Shown: in pieces, positions 55,623-64,000 of the stretch
How positions within the stretch are numbered: the first letter of the stretch is position 1
Layout of the letters: each line of letters begins with the position of its first letter
NCBI GenBank assembly: GCA_016792845.1
Contig: JAEUKH010000011.1
Span: forward strand, 1 to 64,000
Reading direction: 5' to 3'
Length of the DNA stretch: 64,000 nucleotides
Source: Myxococcales bacterium
GTDB lineage: Bacteria > Myxococcota_A > Polyangia > Polyangiales > Ga0077539
Notes under the pieces: generated by a model
The model's database searches: none
What the model saw: the letters and a program-made list of their open reading frames with translations, nothing else
Told to the model about the DNA's origin: nothing
Translations under genes and position numbers: made by a program

Positions 55623-57481
55623 GACGCCAACGCTTCCAGAGCGGGCGGCGCGTTCTCGGGCGCGAAGCCCTGGAAGGCGTCCTCCGACGACGACTGCGCG
55701 AACACGCGAAAGCGCGGCTCCGTCGGCCTCTTGCCTACCAACGTCTCCAGCTCCTTCACGCAGACCGCCGCAGCCAGAACGACGTCGTCGTAGCGAGCCG
55801 GAAACAGCGGAGACCAACAGCCTGCTCCTTCAAGGACTTCGTCGCTGTCGGCCCACGTTTTTGACTCATGCTCGATCCAGGGGCGCACGCTCGTAGCGAA
55901 GTCGCTGTGCGGGAACCGGTTGCCGCTCACACCGAACGAGAAGAGGCGCTTCCCTCCGAAGCCCAGAGAGAACGAGGCGAAGGTGCGCGGGATCGACCAC
56001 CATGCTCGGGCGAGCGTCAACAGCGCCACGTCCGATGACGTGCAGTCGATGACGACGTCGTACTCGTCGAGTTGCGCCTCGATGGCCTTGGCGTCGCAGG
56101 GGAGCTTCTCGGTGAACTCGGTGACCCGGACCGTCGGCGAGATCTGCCGGAGCCGCTGTGCCACGACGGGCACCTTGGACTTGCCGACATCTATGAGCGT
56201 TGCCACATGGCGGTTGATGTTTCCGGACTCCAGCACGTCCTCGTCGACCAGCGCGATGCTCTTCACGCCGGCGCGCACGAGCATCTCGCTGAGAACCGAA
56301 CCGAGTGCGCCGCAGCCTACGAGCGCGATGTTGCAGTCACGCACTGCGCTCGGAAGCCGGCCGCGAGCTTGTAAGCGGTCGCCGCTCCAGTTGTCCGTGT
56401 AGAGGTACTCGAGCGCCACGGCGTCCGCGAACTTCCCGTAGCGGTCGCGATTCCACCAGCCCCGCGCATTTGGGCGAAAGCCACGTGGCTGTCCGACCTC
56501 TCCGTCAAGACGAGGGAGGAGCAAGGCGTCCCAGTGGACCTCGACGACGTCCTCTCCAATGCGCCTCGGCATGGGGTACCCGAGCATGAGGATGGCGCTG
56601 CTCCTCGAACCACGAAGCTGCGGGAGCAGCCATCGCAGCATCGCGTCAACGTCGATCTTCATCACCCTCGCGATTCGCCGGAGGTCGCGCCACGTCCCCG
56701 GTGCATGCCAGGGCCGAACAACAATCGGCTGCGGCCACAGCCACCAGAAGCCGTTCACCATCCGTTCCTTCGCCAAGTCATCGAGCTCACGGCCTGACCA
56801 TGCCCGCACGACTTCGCCGCGCCGGCTCTCGAAGCTCTTGATGGCGAAGACGTTGCCGATGTCCTTCAGCGCACCGAACCGAACGTTCCCGAAGTCTCCC
56901 GCTCGCCCATCCCATTCCGCGAACGACGCGGCACTCTCGTCGTGGACGACACGCTCACGCAGCCAGCCGCGCACAGTAGTGTGAGGACGCTCCGGCAGTT
57001 CGAAGGGGTCGCCTGCCGCGAGGAGCTGGTCATTCGCCGCGCGGTGCAGCCACTCGAGTGCCCGCTCGGCATGCCATCGAAGACGCTGGTCAGCGTCGCC
57101 AACGGGATCGCGCACGACGACCACGCGGCGTTCGCCGCCGAGCGGCACATCGAGGCAGAGCCGCCCCTCTCGCCACGCACGTCGATCGCTGCCCGGAGCA
57201 TTTCGCGATTGGTGCGGGAACGTTGCCGTCATGCCCCCCTGGGCAGCCGGGTAGAACGAGACGCGCCCGAACGGATAGGTGTCGTCGAGCAGCACGCACC
57301 ATCGCGTCGAGAGGCCGACGAACTCGCCGCCGACGTCACGTCGGAGCGTGACCGTCAGCGCCCATCGCTTGGCCTGTTCGTTGAACCTGGGCCCGTCCTC
57401 CACCGCGCACACGGCGACCGCACGAAGGCCGCGAATGCCTCGCTCGATCGCAGGCGGTGGGAGGACGGTCGTCGTGGTCAC
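55619..57481 (-). CDS. cap2: CBASS E2-E1 ubiquitin-transfer-like enzyme Cap2
   Basis: 620 aa. An N-terminal E2-like domain (residues about 20-170) has RWCVLLDDTYPFGRVSFYP and the presumed catalytic Cys in GRLCLDVP. The C-terminal ThiF/E1 adenylation domain (about 385-600) has IALVGCGALGSVLSEMLVRAG, LVDEDVLESGNINRHVA and DVVIDCTSSD; the E1 Cys lies in EGAGCWSPLFP. The enzyme primes the CD-NTase by joining its C terminus to target molecules. Overlaps with both neighbours by 4 bases. Confidence 0.92.
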   Translation of the reverse strand: MTTTTVLPPPAIERGIRGLRAVAVCAVEDGPRFNEQAKRWALTVTLRRDVGGEFVGLSTRWCVLLDDTYPFGRVSFYPAAQGGMTATFPHQSRNAPGSDRRAWREGRLCLDVPLGGERRVVVVRDPVGDADQRLRWHAERALEWLHRAANDQLLAAGDPFELPERPHTTVRGWLRERVVHDESAASFAEWDGRAGDFGNVRFGALKDIGNVFAIKSFESRRGEVVRAWSGRELDDLAKERMVNGFWWLWPQPIVVRPWHAPGTWRDLRRIARVMKIDVDAMLRWLLPQLRGSRSSAILMLGYPMPRRIGEDVVEVHWDALLLPRLDGEVGQPRGFRPNARGWWNRDRYGKFADAVALEYLYTDNWSGDRLQARGRLPSAVRDCNIALVGCGALGSVLSEMLVRAGVKSIALVDEDVLESGNINRHVATLIDVGKSKVPVVAQRLRQISPTVRVTEFTEKLPCDAKAIEAQLDEYDVVIDCTSSDVALLTLARAWWSIPRTFASFSLGFGGKRLFSFGVSGNRFPHSDFATSVRPWIEHESKTWADSDEVLEGAGCWSPLFPARYDDVVLAAAVCVKELETLVGKRPTEPRFRVFAQSSSEDAFQGFAPENAPPALEALAS

Positions 57482-58614
57482 GCGAAGCGACCACTCCCTG
57501 GCGTGGCGGGCCCGGTGGGCGGGGTGTAGCCGCGCCCTGAGCCTCCACCGCCACCACCGTTCTCTGGCGGCTTCGGAAACTTGCTGCCGAACAGGTCCCG
57601 CCAGAGGTTGCCGCTCTCTGTGCGGTCATCCGAGTCGTGGGCCTTGCGCGCGAGCACGGCAGCGTCCTTGACCTGTTCGTAGAACTTCTTGAAGTCGTCG
57701 GCCGAGATCCGCTTGAAGACGTCGTGGGTCGACACGCCGTAGTCCGGCAGGCTCGGCTTGCCGCCAGCCAGCACCGTCAGCGCGTACTCCGAGACGATCT
57801 TCTCCAGCGTATTCACGACACCCTCCGCGACGCTCTCGATGCCGTCGGGGCAGCACTCGCCGATGAGCCGCTCGAGCGGAAAGCCCTTCGGGTGCTTGGG
57901 CTCCTCGTGCTTCTCGACGCGCCACCACTTGATGGCCTTCACGACGTTGACGAAGTGCTTGTTGGTCCGGTTGTTCTTGTCGCGCGTCCAGGTGATCTGG
58001 GCGATCGGGTGGGTCGACTCCCACTTGTTCGCGTCGCGGTCCGGGATGCGAAGGGGCTGAGACTTCCACTCGGGTTCGTTCTTTGCCTCTGCGATCAGCG
58101 TCCGCGCGTCGCTCCGGTAGCGGGAACCGAGCGCGAGCCACGATCGGTGCAGTCGCCACTCGGGATCGTCTTCGAGACCATCGTCAGCCAAGAGCGCCTC
58201 GGACCGAAGGATGCCCGCCTCGGCCTCAGACGGCGCAGAGGTGAGGACGAGGTCGAGTTCAACGTAGGACAGCTCGATGCCGAACGAGCGCCCCTGCTGC
58301 CGCCACTTCCCCTTGTAGTGCTTGTCGAGGAACGGCTTGAAGACGTCCATCGCCTTCGCCGGCGTGTACTCCTCCTCCGAGAGCTTCGTGACGACGATGA
58401 TGTCGACGTCGGAGCGCCGGTCCCCCTTTGGGCGAATCGCGGTCGAGCGCTTGTAGCTGCCCTGGAGGAAGTCCGAGACGAGGCACTTCTTCAGCCCCTC
58501 GTCCGCGTTGAGGCGGTCACGCAGGGTCTGGTGCCCGGTCCTGAGGTCCTCCCGCATCGCCTTCGTGGGGCGGATGTCCTGGAGGAAGTCAGCGAAGTCG
58601 GTTTCAAGAATCAT
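57478..58614 (-). CDS. cdnD: CBASS CD-NTase (cyclic oligonucleotide synthase)
   Basis: 378 aa from the ATG at 58614, overlapping the SAVED gene stop. Nucleotidyltransferase core GSYKRSTAI then RRSDVDIIVV (GS and DxD metal site), third Asp in VELDLVL. On phage sensing it makes a cyclic oligonucleotide that activates the effector. The C terminus is a flexible Gly-rich tail ending GSGRFA, suited to Cap2 conjugation through the last residue. The clade (symbol cdnD) is a guess from pairing with a SAVED effector. Confidence 0.9.
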   Translation of the reverse strand: MILETDFADFLQDIRPTKAMREDLRTGHQTLRDRLNADEGLKKCLVSDFLQGSYKRSTAIRPKGDRRSDVDIIVVTKLSEEEYTPAKAMDVFKPFLDKHYKGKWRQQGRSFGIELSYVELDLVLTSAPSEAEAGILRSEALLADDGLEDDPEWRLHRSWLALGSRYRSDARTLIAEAKNEPEWKSQPLRIPDRDANKWESTHPIAQITWTRDKNNRTNKHFVNVVKAIKWWRVEKHEEPKHPKGFPLERLIGECCPDGIESVAEGVVNTLEKIVSEYALTVLAGGKPSLPDYGVSTHDVFKRISADDFKKFYEQVKDAAVLARKAHDSDDRTESGNLWRDLFGSKFPKPPENGGGGGGSGRGYTPPTGPATPGSGRFA

Positions 58615-60170
58615 GGCTTGGCCTCTTGGTGTTCCGCGACGGCCTTCACCGGGGGCGGTAGCGCGAAGGAGAGCTGGTAGGAACCGTCGCGCTCGATGCC
58701 GAAGTCGAACTCGTAGAGCGCGAGCCGACCGAGGGCTTCGCGCTGCTGGCCGATGAAGAACATCAGCGCGTTGGGGCACGCGAAGAAGACGTGCGTCCTC
58801 GCAGCGCGAGTCGGGCGCACGCTCGTGAGAAGCGCAGGCAGCGCGATCGCGAGCTGGTACGCGTGATCGGCGCCCTTGATGCTCTGAGGCGACGGTCCGC
58901 CCTCCGGGCTCAGCACCACGAGCCGTCGCACGGGCGGCGCCCCCGGCGATGAGAGGTAGGTCTCGACGTCGGCGCGCGCATCGTGCGTGACGGACAAGCA
59001 GACCGCCACGTCGTCTGCATCGGGGTTCTTCTCGATTAACTGCGGTGTTGCCCACGACGGGCCCGCCGCCGCATTCTCGGTCGGTCGCCAGACATCCAAG
59101 TTCGGCTTCTGCAGGGGCGCCGCTTTCACGCCGGAGTTGCGACTCAGCTCCCAGCCCGCAAGCAGCGCGAACGAACCGTGGCATTCGAGCGCGATGACGG
59201 ACTCCTCAGCGCGGAGATGTGCCCGGCGCTCTTGGTCGCCAAGGAATGCGAGCACCTGCGCCGCGCTGGCCTCCCACGAACCGCCATGTGCCAGATGGCG
59301 GCCTTCGAAGTTCGACGAGACGCAGACGAGCTGGTCGACCTCGGACTCAAGCCGCTCGGCGAAGCGCACGAAGCTCCGCACGCCGATCGTGAAGGGGCGC
59401 GGCGGCTTCTCATCCACAGGGACCAGGAGCCCTTCGCGCTCGCACAGCGAACGGAACTCGGCCGCGTCGAACGAGTGCGGTCCGTTCATCAGGAACTGCT
59501 GAACCAGGCTCTCATATGGGCACGCCGCGTGGTCAGCGCTCGGAGTGCGGAGGCCGGCGGCCTCAAGAGTCGCGTGGACGTACTTCCTAAACTCCCGGCG
59601 TCCAAAATGGTCGAGCTGGAACCGCAGCGTCCGCGCAAACGCAGTGAACGCGCCGGCGTCGAGCTTCAGGTGGCTACGCCACTTTTCGCGGATCGTGCCG
59701 AGGTCGCCCCTCGCACCATCGTCGAAGAACTTGGGCGGTAGTGCGCCATCGTACTCGCGCAGCAGGCTCGCGAGTTTGTCATCGCCTTTCCATCGCCAGT
59801 TGGACGCGAGGTGCAGCCGAAATGGGACGTGCTCCTGCTTGGACAGTTGGGTGTATGCCTTGTGGAAGCGTTGCAGCAGCGAGGACTTCGCGTTGATGAA
59901 CGCTGGATCGATCAGCGCATCGGCGCTGTATCCGTCGCGATTGTCGACGTGGTACTTGAGCTGGAAGTAGTCAGCCCGCGACCTGCCCGCGTCTGTACCG
60001 GGCGCGCGAAAAAACACCGCGACGTCGTCGACGCCATCCGCGTCGTCGTGCTCGAGCACGACGCGATCGACCAGAGAGGTGGGCCGCAGCAGATCTGCAG
60101 CCTGCCGCCAGAAGAACAGCCCCTGGTAGACGTCGCCCTCGGTTCGTGCGCCAACCTGCTTCAGCGCCAT
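58611..60170 (-). CDS. cap4: CBASS effector Cap4-like: nuclease-type N terminus + SAVED
   Basis: 519 aa. The N-terminal 200 residues fit the DUF4297/Cap4 endonuclease type: EGDVYQGLFFWRQAADLL, then DDADGVDDVAVFF and DYFQLKYHVDN, that is D...QxK of a PD-(D/E)XK fold. The C-terminal SAVED sensor is seen in YQLAIALPALLTSVRPTRAARTHVFFACPNALMFFIGQQRE and YEFDF...YQLSFALP. Ligand binding to SAVED is expected to trigger DNA cleavage and abortive infection. Order effector-CD-NTase-Cap2-Cap3 is standard. Confidence 0.88.
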   Translation of the reverse strand: MALKQVGARTEGDVYQGLFFWRQAADLLRPTSLVDRVVLEHDDADGVDDVAVFFRAPGTDAGRSRADYFQLKYHVDNRDGYSADALIDPAFINAKSSLLQRFHKAYTQLSKQEHVPFRLHLASNWRWKGDDKLASLLREYDGALPPKFFDDGARGDLGTIREKWRSHLKLDAGAFTAFARTLRFQLDHFGRREFRKYVHATLEAAGLRTPSADHAACPYESLVQQFLMNGPHSFDAAEFRSLCEREGLLVPVDEKPPRPFTIGVRSFVRFAERLESEVDQLVCVSSNFEGRHLAHGGSWEASAAQVLAFLGDQERRAHLRAEESVIALECHGSFALLAGWELSRNSGVKAAPLQKPNLDVWRPTENAAAGPSWATPQLIEKNPDADDVAVCLSVTHDARADVETYLSSPGAPPVRRLVVLSPEGGPSPQSIKGADHAYQLAIALPALLTSVRPTRAARTHVFFACPNALMFFIGQQREALGRLALYEFDFGIERDGSYQLSFALPPPVKAVAEHQEAKP

Positions 60171-60195
60171 GCCGCGCCCCCTTCGCTCTTCGAGC

Positions 60196-63100
60196 TCATC
60201 CCCCCACCGCCGTCTTCGTGGCGCCGCCGTGGTGGGTCACGCGCGGGCGGCAGCGGATCTTCACAGCGCTCTTCGTGAAGGCCTCGTCCGTGGCCTTGCT
60301 CGACCAGATGAACGCTTCGCCCGGGCGCAGGTTCGCCATCTTCTCAGGCGTCAGCGAGCCGAGCGCGGCGTTCGCCTTCTGGATGTGCTTGAGCCAGGCG
60401 GGCGAGTTGAACTTGTGGAGGATGACCTGGCTCGACAGCTCGATGAGCGAGATGGGCACCGACGGCGGGTCCTGGCTCGCGACCATGATGCTCGTCCCCT
60501 TGTGGCGCATCTCGCGCACGACCTCGATGAGACCAGCCACGAGATCGGGGCTCTCGATGTACTTGTGGGCCTCGTCGAAGACGACGAGCTTGTTGAACGA
60601 GTGCTCCACGCCCGCAGCGTCGCGGTGCTTCGCGTCCGCGAAGAGCTGGAGGAGCACGACGAAGAGGCCGAGGGCTTCGTCCTTCTCGATGAACTCGTCG
60701 CGGAGGTCGACGATGATCAGCCGACCCGGGCGAATCTCGTCCTTCAGGCGAACCGAGTCGTCGATGTACTCGCTCGCGAGCTCGAGGCGCATCTTCGCCA
60801 TGCCCTTCAGGTGGTCGGGCAGCGACGAGGCTTCGATTCCTTGGTTCAGCCCCTCGAGCGTGAGGTCATCGCGGAGCGACTTCATCACGCGATTGAGCTG
60901 CCGGATGTACGTCGCCTGGTTGCCAACCGCCCCCATGAGGAAGCGCCAGTGGCTCGTCTGCAGCTCGGCGGCACCGAACTTCAGCGGACGCACCTCGATG
61001 TCCGGGTACTCCTGCTTGCGCTCGTCGAGCTTGTCGGCGGGCGCCAGAAGCAGCACGTCGGAGAGCGCCCGAGGCTCCGCGCCGAAGGTCTCCTTCAGGG
61101 CCTTCACCTGCGCGGCCTCGCTGTTTGGCGCGACCATCGACGTGAACTCCGGGCGGTAGTCCATCGTCGGGCTGTAGTGGAAGATGACCGTCGCGAGCGG
61201 GTTCGGGAGGACGTTGATGTTCGGGATAGGAAGCGAGGCCATCTCCGCGATCGTGCCGAGGGTGTAGCTCTTGCCGCCGCCCTGGACGCCGAAGAGGCTG
61301 ATCGTGTGGGTCTGGTTCAGGTCGATCGCGATGCGCCGGCCCGAAACGTCGCCGAGCAGCCCGTACTGGGGCGAGTCGGCGGTAACGCCGAGCATGATGT
61401 CGTAGGGCACGGCGTGCGCCGTCTTCGCCTCGGGGCTCGGTACGGGCGACGGCTCCGCCGCTTGCTGGGGCGCGGGTGGCGGCGCCACGGGCGCGACGTT
61501 GGCCACGGTGGTGGCCCTCGGCGCCGGCGGGACGGGCGGGGCCTCCGCCACGTGCACCACGGCGGGCGTTGGTACCGCCTCCTGGGAGGCGGCGGGCAAG
61601 TGTGAAGGAGGCGGGACGCTCGGATGGCGAAGGCGCAGCTCCTCCCACGAGACCGAGTGATCGCGCGGCGAACCGAGGAACGCAGCCTCGTCGAGCGTCG
61701 GCACGGACGGGGCGCGCTCGCGTCGACGGCGAACTTCGGTGACGCGGCGCGGGCGCGGGCCGCCGCCGCTCGGTCCACCGCTCCCTGACGAGCTGGCACT
61801 GAGACTCGCCGACGACTCGGTGCTCGGCGCGGCGGCCTCGACGAGCTGGCGGATGAGATCGACGCCGATGCGGTGGTACTCGATGCCGCTCTCGCTCTCG
61901 GGCGGCTCGGTGCCGGGCTTGGCGAAGTCGAAAATGAGCGCACTGCGCGTGAATGCGAGCTGATAGCCGTCGTCCAGCGTGTGAACGAAGAAGCGCGCCT
62001 CGTCGGCGGCCTCGCGGCTGATAGCGCCGTAGCGCTCGGCGCGCTCCAAGTAGAACTCGAGGAGCAACGCGAGCTCGCGCGTCTTGAACGCGCGGTCCGG
62101 GCGGTCCTGGGGCGTGCGCTGAGGGTCGAAATGATGCGCGAGCACCTGCTCGCTCTGGGCGATCTGCTCGGCGATGCTCGACTTGAGGGCGTTGTACTGG
62201 GAGAGATCGCCGACGCCCGAGTAGCACTTCACCTCGACAAGGCGGCACGTGATGATTCGCTGGGTGATGTCGAGGTCGAAAAGCCCGAGGTCCGTGCGCT
62301 TGAAGCTGACCTCGTCGCCTAGCTCGTCGGCCTGCTGCTTCAACACGCGGTACAGGTCGAGATGCGCGTCGAGCGGCACGACGAGTTGGTTCTCGAAAAC
62401 GCCTTGGTGCTCCAGGTAGAGGCGCGAGAGCGCAAGTCCGAGGGCTTCTGCCCGCTGCGTCGGCGACGAGATGAGCTTCAGCGCGAGCCGCCCGGAGAGC
62501 GAGCGAAGCTGGTCGAGCAACACCACCGCGTGGCGCCCTTCGGCCTGCAGCCCGTACTGCTCGAGGACGGGACGGAGCAGCGCCTCGAGCTCGGCAACTG
62601 AGCGCGAGGTGATGACGAGCCGGTGGCCCAGCGTGCTCGCCATGTCGGGCGAGTGGTCGATCAGGTAGTCGGGGCGCGTCGCGTGCCCACCGTGGTCGAA
62701 GAACTCGATTCCGAGGTTGCGGTCGAGAGTGAACACCCAGTCGCTCACCTCATGGACCTGATGCAAGAGCGCGCGGTCGTCCGGCCCGAGCGCGAGGCTC
62801 ACGACCGGGCGCAAGTCCACGCCGCTCTGGCCGGTGGCGATCGTAGCCGTCGCGCTCGACATTGCCGCTGCGAGACTGCCGAGCAAATCGGACAGCTCCT
62901 CCGCGTCCTCGATGGGCTTCGCGACGCCATGGCGAGGCAGGCGCCGCCACGCAACGGTGAGCTCGTCCTCGTGGTACTCGCTCGAAAACTCCTGGACGAG
63001 CCCGTGCACGAAAGCCGTCGCGTGACGCGGGTCGGCCTTGCGCGCGGCCACTTCCTCGGCCGGGAACACGTCGAAGAGCAGCGACAGGTGCGCCGCGTGC

Positions 63101-64000
63101 GTCTCGGGGCTAGTGCGGAAGTCCTTGGTCGCGCGCACCGCGAAGCGCAGCTTGGGGTGGAGGTGCGTTTCGGCGGGGATGGAGAATGCGTCCGCTTCGC
63201 GTGCGGCGGTGCCGCCGTCGGTGGTGAGCAGCGCGGCGATCTCCTCGCCGACGCCCGGTGCGTCTGGGTCGGGCACGAAGAGCCGGATGTCGTAGCGGAG
63301 ATCCGCGAACGCGGACTCCTTCTGCAGCTCGAGGAGCATGTCGCCGAGGACACCAGCGCGCCCCGGGTTGAACGCGTTGATGGTCAGCGTGCGGACGTAT
63401 GGATGCTGCACCAGGTAGCGCCGCACGCGCGAGGCGAGGTAGGCGCCGTCGATGAGCGCGCCGCCGATGGCGGGCTCAGGCAGGCCGAGGGCGGTGCACA
63501 CCTCTCCGACGAGCCCGCGCGGATCTTCCTCGTTCGAAGGCGCGAAGAGCGTCCAGAACGGATTGATGCTGTCGACAGCGGTGAGGACATGTCCAGCTTC
63601 GGTCGGCAGCACCGGAGGGAAGCTCGTGGGCGACAGAAGTCGCAGCAGCGCCTCGCGCGTCGGGACTACGTACTCGTGGGGCGCGGACTTGGCGGCAGCC
63701 ACCCAGCGCGCGCCCAACTTCGCCCACGTCGCGAACCAGAGCGCGCGAAGCGGGTGCGTCGGAGCGACGAGGACGGCGTCGCGGCGGCGTCCACGGTGGT
63801 CGACGATCGCGAGCAGAACCGAGTCGAGGGCGAGCACCTTGCGCAGGTCGGCGAACGCCCGCTGCGAGTCGCTCTTCGCGGTCGCCTCGGCGCGTCGCGT
63901 GAGGTCGGCGAGCAGCTCGAGGTAGGCCTCGGCGTAGTCGCTCGCGAGCTCGGCGTGGGCACCGGCGTCGATGCCCTGCGTGACCAGCTCGGCGGTGCCG
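60196..64000 (-). CDS. giant HerA/FtsK-type ATPase with PD-(D/E)XK-like core, DptH-like (5' end outside window)
   Basis: At least 1267 residues; the frame stays open to the window edge, so the start is not in view (a GTG at 63837 is internal). The C-terminal third is a HerA-type motor: Walker A SLFGVQGGGKSYTLG (about 61280), Walker B KLVVFDEAHKYI (about 60575), then IMVASQDPPSVP and a final HKFNS/WSSK region. The middle has GLFDLDITQR...RLVEVKCYSG (about 62212-62290), a likely nuclease core. A Pro/Ala linker joins the two. It resembles DptH-type restriction proteins. It ends 25 bp before the Cap4 gene, on the same strand. Confidence 0.8.
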   Translation of the reverse strand, partial: GTAELVTQGIDAGAHAELASDYAEAYLELLADLTRRAEATAKSDSQRAFADLRKVLALDSVLLAIVDHRGRRRDAVLVAPTHPLRALWFATWAKLGARWVAAAKSAPHEYVVPTREALLRLLSPTSFPPVLPTEAGHVLTAVDSINPFWTLFAPSNEEDPRGLVGEVCTALGLPEPAIGGALIDGAYLASRVRRYLVQHPYVRTLTINAFNPGRAGVLGDMLLELQKESAFADLRYDIRLFVPDPDAPGVGEEIAALLTTDGGTAAREADAFSIPAETHLHPKLRFAVRATKDFRTSPETHAAHLSLLFDVFPAEEVAARKADPRHATAFVHGLVQEFSSEYHEDELTVAWRRLPRHGVAKPIEDAEELSDLLGSLAAAMSSATATIATGQSGVDLRPVVSLALGPDDRALLHQVHEVSDWVFTLDRNLGIEFFDHGGHATRPDYLIDHSPDMASTLGHRLVITSRSVAELEALLRPVLEQYGLQAEGRHAVVLLDQLRSLSGRLALKLISSPTQRAEALGLALSRLYLEHQGVFENQLVVPLDAHLDLYRVLKQQADELGDEVSFKRTDLGLFDLDITQRIITCRLVEVKCYSGVGDLSQYNALKSSIAEQIAQSEQVLAHHFDPQRTPQDRPDRAFKTRELALLLEFYLERAERYGAISREAADEARFFVHTLDDGYQLAFTRSALIFDFAKPGTEPPESESGIEYHRIGVDLIRQLVEAAAPSTESSASLSASSSGSGGPSGGGPRPRRVTEVRRRRERAPSVPTLDEAAFLGSPRDHSVSWEELRLRHPSVPPPSHLPAASQEAVPTPAVVHVAEAPPVPPAPRATTVANVAPVAPPPAPQQAAEPSPVPSPEAKTAHAVPYDIMLGVTADSPQYGLLGDVSGRRIAIDLNQTHTISLFGVQGGGKSYTLGTIAEMASLPIPNINVLPNPLATVIFHYSPTMDYRPEFTSMVAPNSEAAQVKALKETFGAEPRALSDVLLLAPADKLDERKQEYPDIEVRPLKFGAAELQTSHWRFLMGAVGNQATYIRQLNRVMKSLRDDLTLEGLNQGIEASSLPDHLKGMAKMRLELASEYIDDSVRLKDEIRPGRLIIVDLRDEFIEKDEALGLFVVLLQLFADAKHRDAAGVEHSFNKLVVFDEAHKYIESPDLVAGLIEVVREMRHKGTSIMVASQDPPSVPISLIELSSQVILHKFNSPAWLKHIQKANAALGSLTPEKMANLRPGEAFIWSSKATDEAFTKSAVKIRCRPRVTHHGGATKTAVGG

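Noticed and set aside
60146..61605. Long plus-strand open frames opposite the HerA-type gene
   Set aside because: They are antisense shadows of a clearly coding high-GC gene and show Arg/Ala-rich composition with no motifs.
54540..64000. Integrase or second attachment site within the island
   Set aside because: No recombinase gene or repeat of the tRNA 3' end is seen inside the window; the right border is outside.
63837..64000. Start of the HerA-type protein at the GTG at 63837
   Set aside because: The frame is open and reads as coherent protein (AELASDYAEAYLELLADL) up to the window edge, so the true start lies further upstream.

Overview
The window is very GC-rich chromosomal DNA with dense coding. 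It reads as a myxobacterium (phylum Myxococcota, probably the Polyangiales side, though I cannot name the species). Reasons: many lipoproteins with Asp-Ala-Gly / Asp-Thr-Gly linkers, Cys-rich CGxCGxxC modules, tandem DUF2330 proteins with Cys + membrane helix + Arg-cluster (MYXO-CTERM-like) tails, an AgmX/PglI-type C-terminal domain, FHA-linked AAA+ regulators, a Ser/Thr kinase and several ECF sigma operons.

Layout. 1-13.4 kb: envelope genes, with two ECF sigma factor operons on the minus strand (4.0-7.4 kb and 10.6-13.4 kb). The first carries an anti-sigma-like protein and two lipoproteins; the second carries an outer-membrane-type protein and a zinc-finger/FecR protein. Between them lies a secreted protein with eight IPT/TIG repeats. 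13.5-20.7 kb: an FGE-sulfatase-type lipoprotein and an Asp-rich lipoprotein with tandem codon repeats, an FHA/AAA+ regulator lacking the GAFTGA loop, chorismate mutase, a repeat-rich non-coding region with an AT-rich core, and a PiT phosphate transporter. 21-35.2 kb: beta-helix lipoprotein, methyltransferase, glycosyltransferase, vWA-type lipoprotein, PdxH, NudC, dihydropyrimidinase, ArsA-type ATPase and two DUF2330 paralogues. 35.4-40 kb: xseA-aroE, a cysteine-poor ribosomal protein S4 behind a Fur/Zur-like palindrome, and a Ser/Thr kinase. 40-54.4 kb: Cys-rich lipoproteins, HtrA protease, a GNAT enzyme, small hypotheticals, a flavin-dependent halogenase-like oxidoreductase and a ribosomal protein S1 homologue.

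The right end (54.5-64 kb) is an accessory island. A tRNA-Asn with its own promoter and tandem terminators is followed by about 400 bp of hairpin-rich non-coding DNA and then a five-gene minus-strand defence cluster that runs off the window. In transcription order it is: a giant HerA-type ATPase with a PD-(D/E)XK-like core (5' end outside the window), a Cap4-like effector (nuclease-like N terminus plus SAVED domain), a CD-NTase, an E2-E1 fusion (Cap2) and a JAMM isopeptidase (Cap3). The last four form a complete type II CBASS anti-phage operon with 4-base overlaps throughout. The close linkage of the HerA-type protein to CBASS is the most interesting point in the window.

Other notable signals are a roughly 157-bp MITE-like element present twice in opposite orientation 48 kb apart, each copy abutting a TAG stop; a 70-bp-arm inverted repeat around an AT-rich 94-bp core with a 41-bp tandem array beside it; and an identical 16-bp perfect palindrome at two places 1.9 kb apart.
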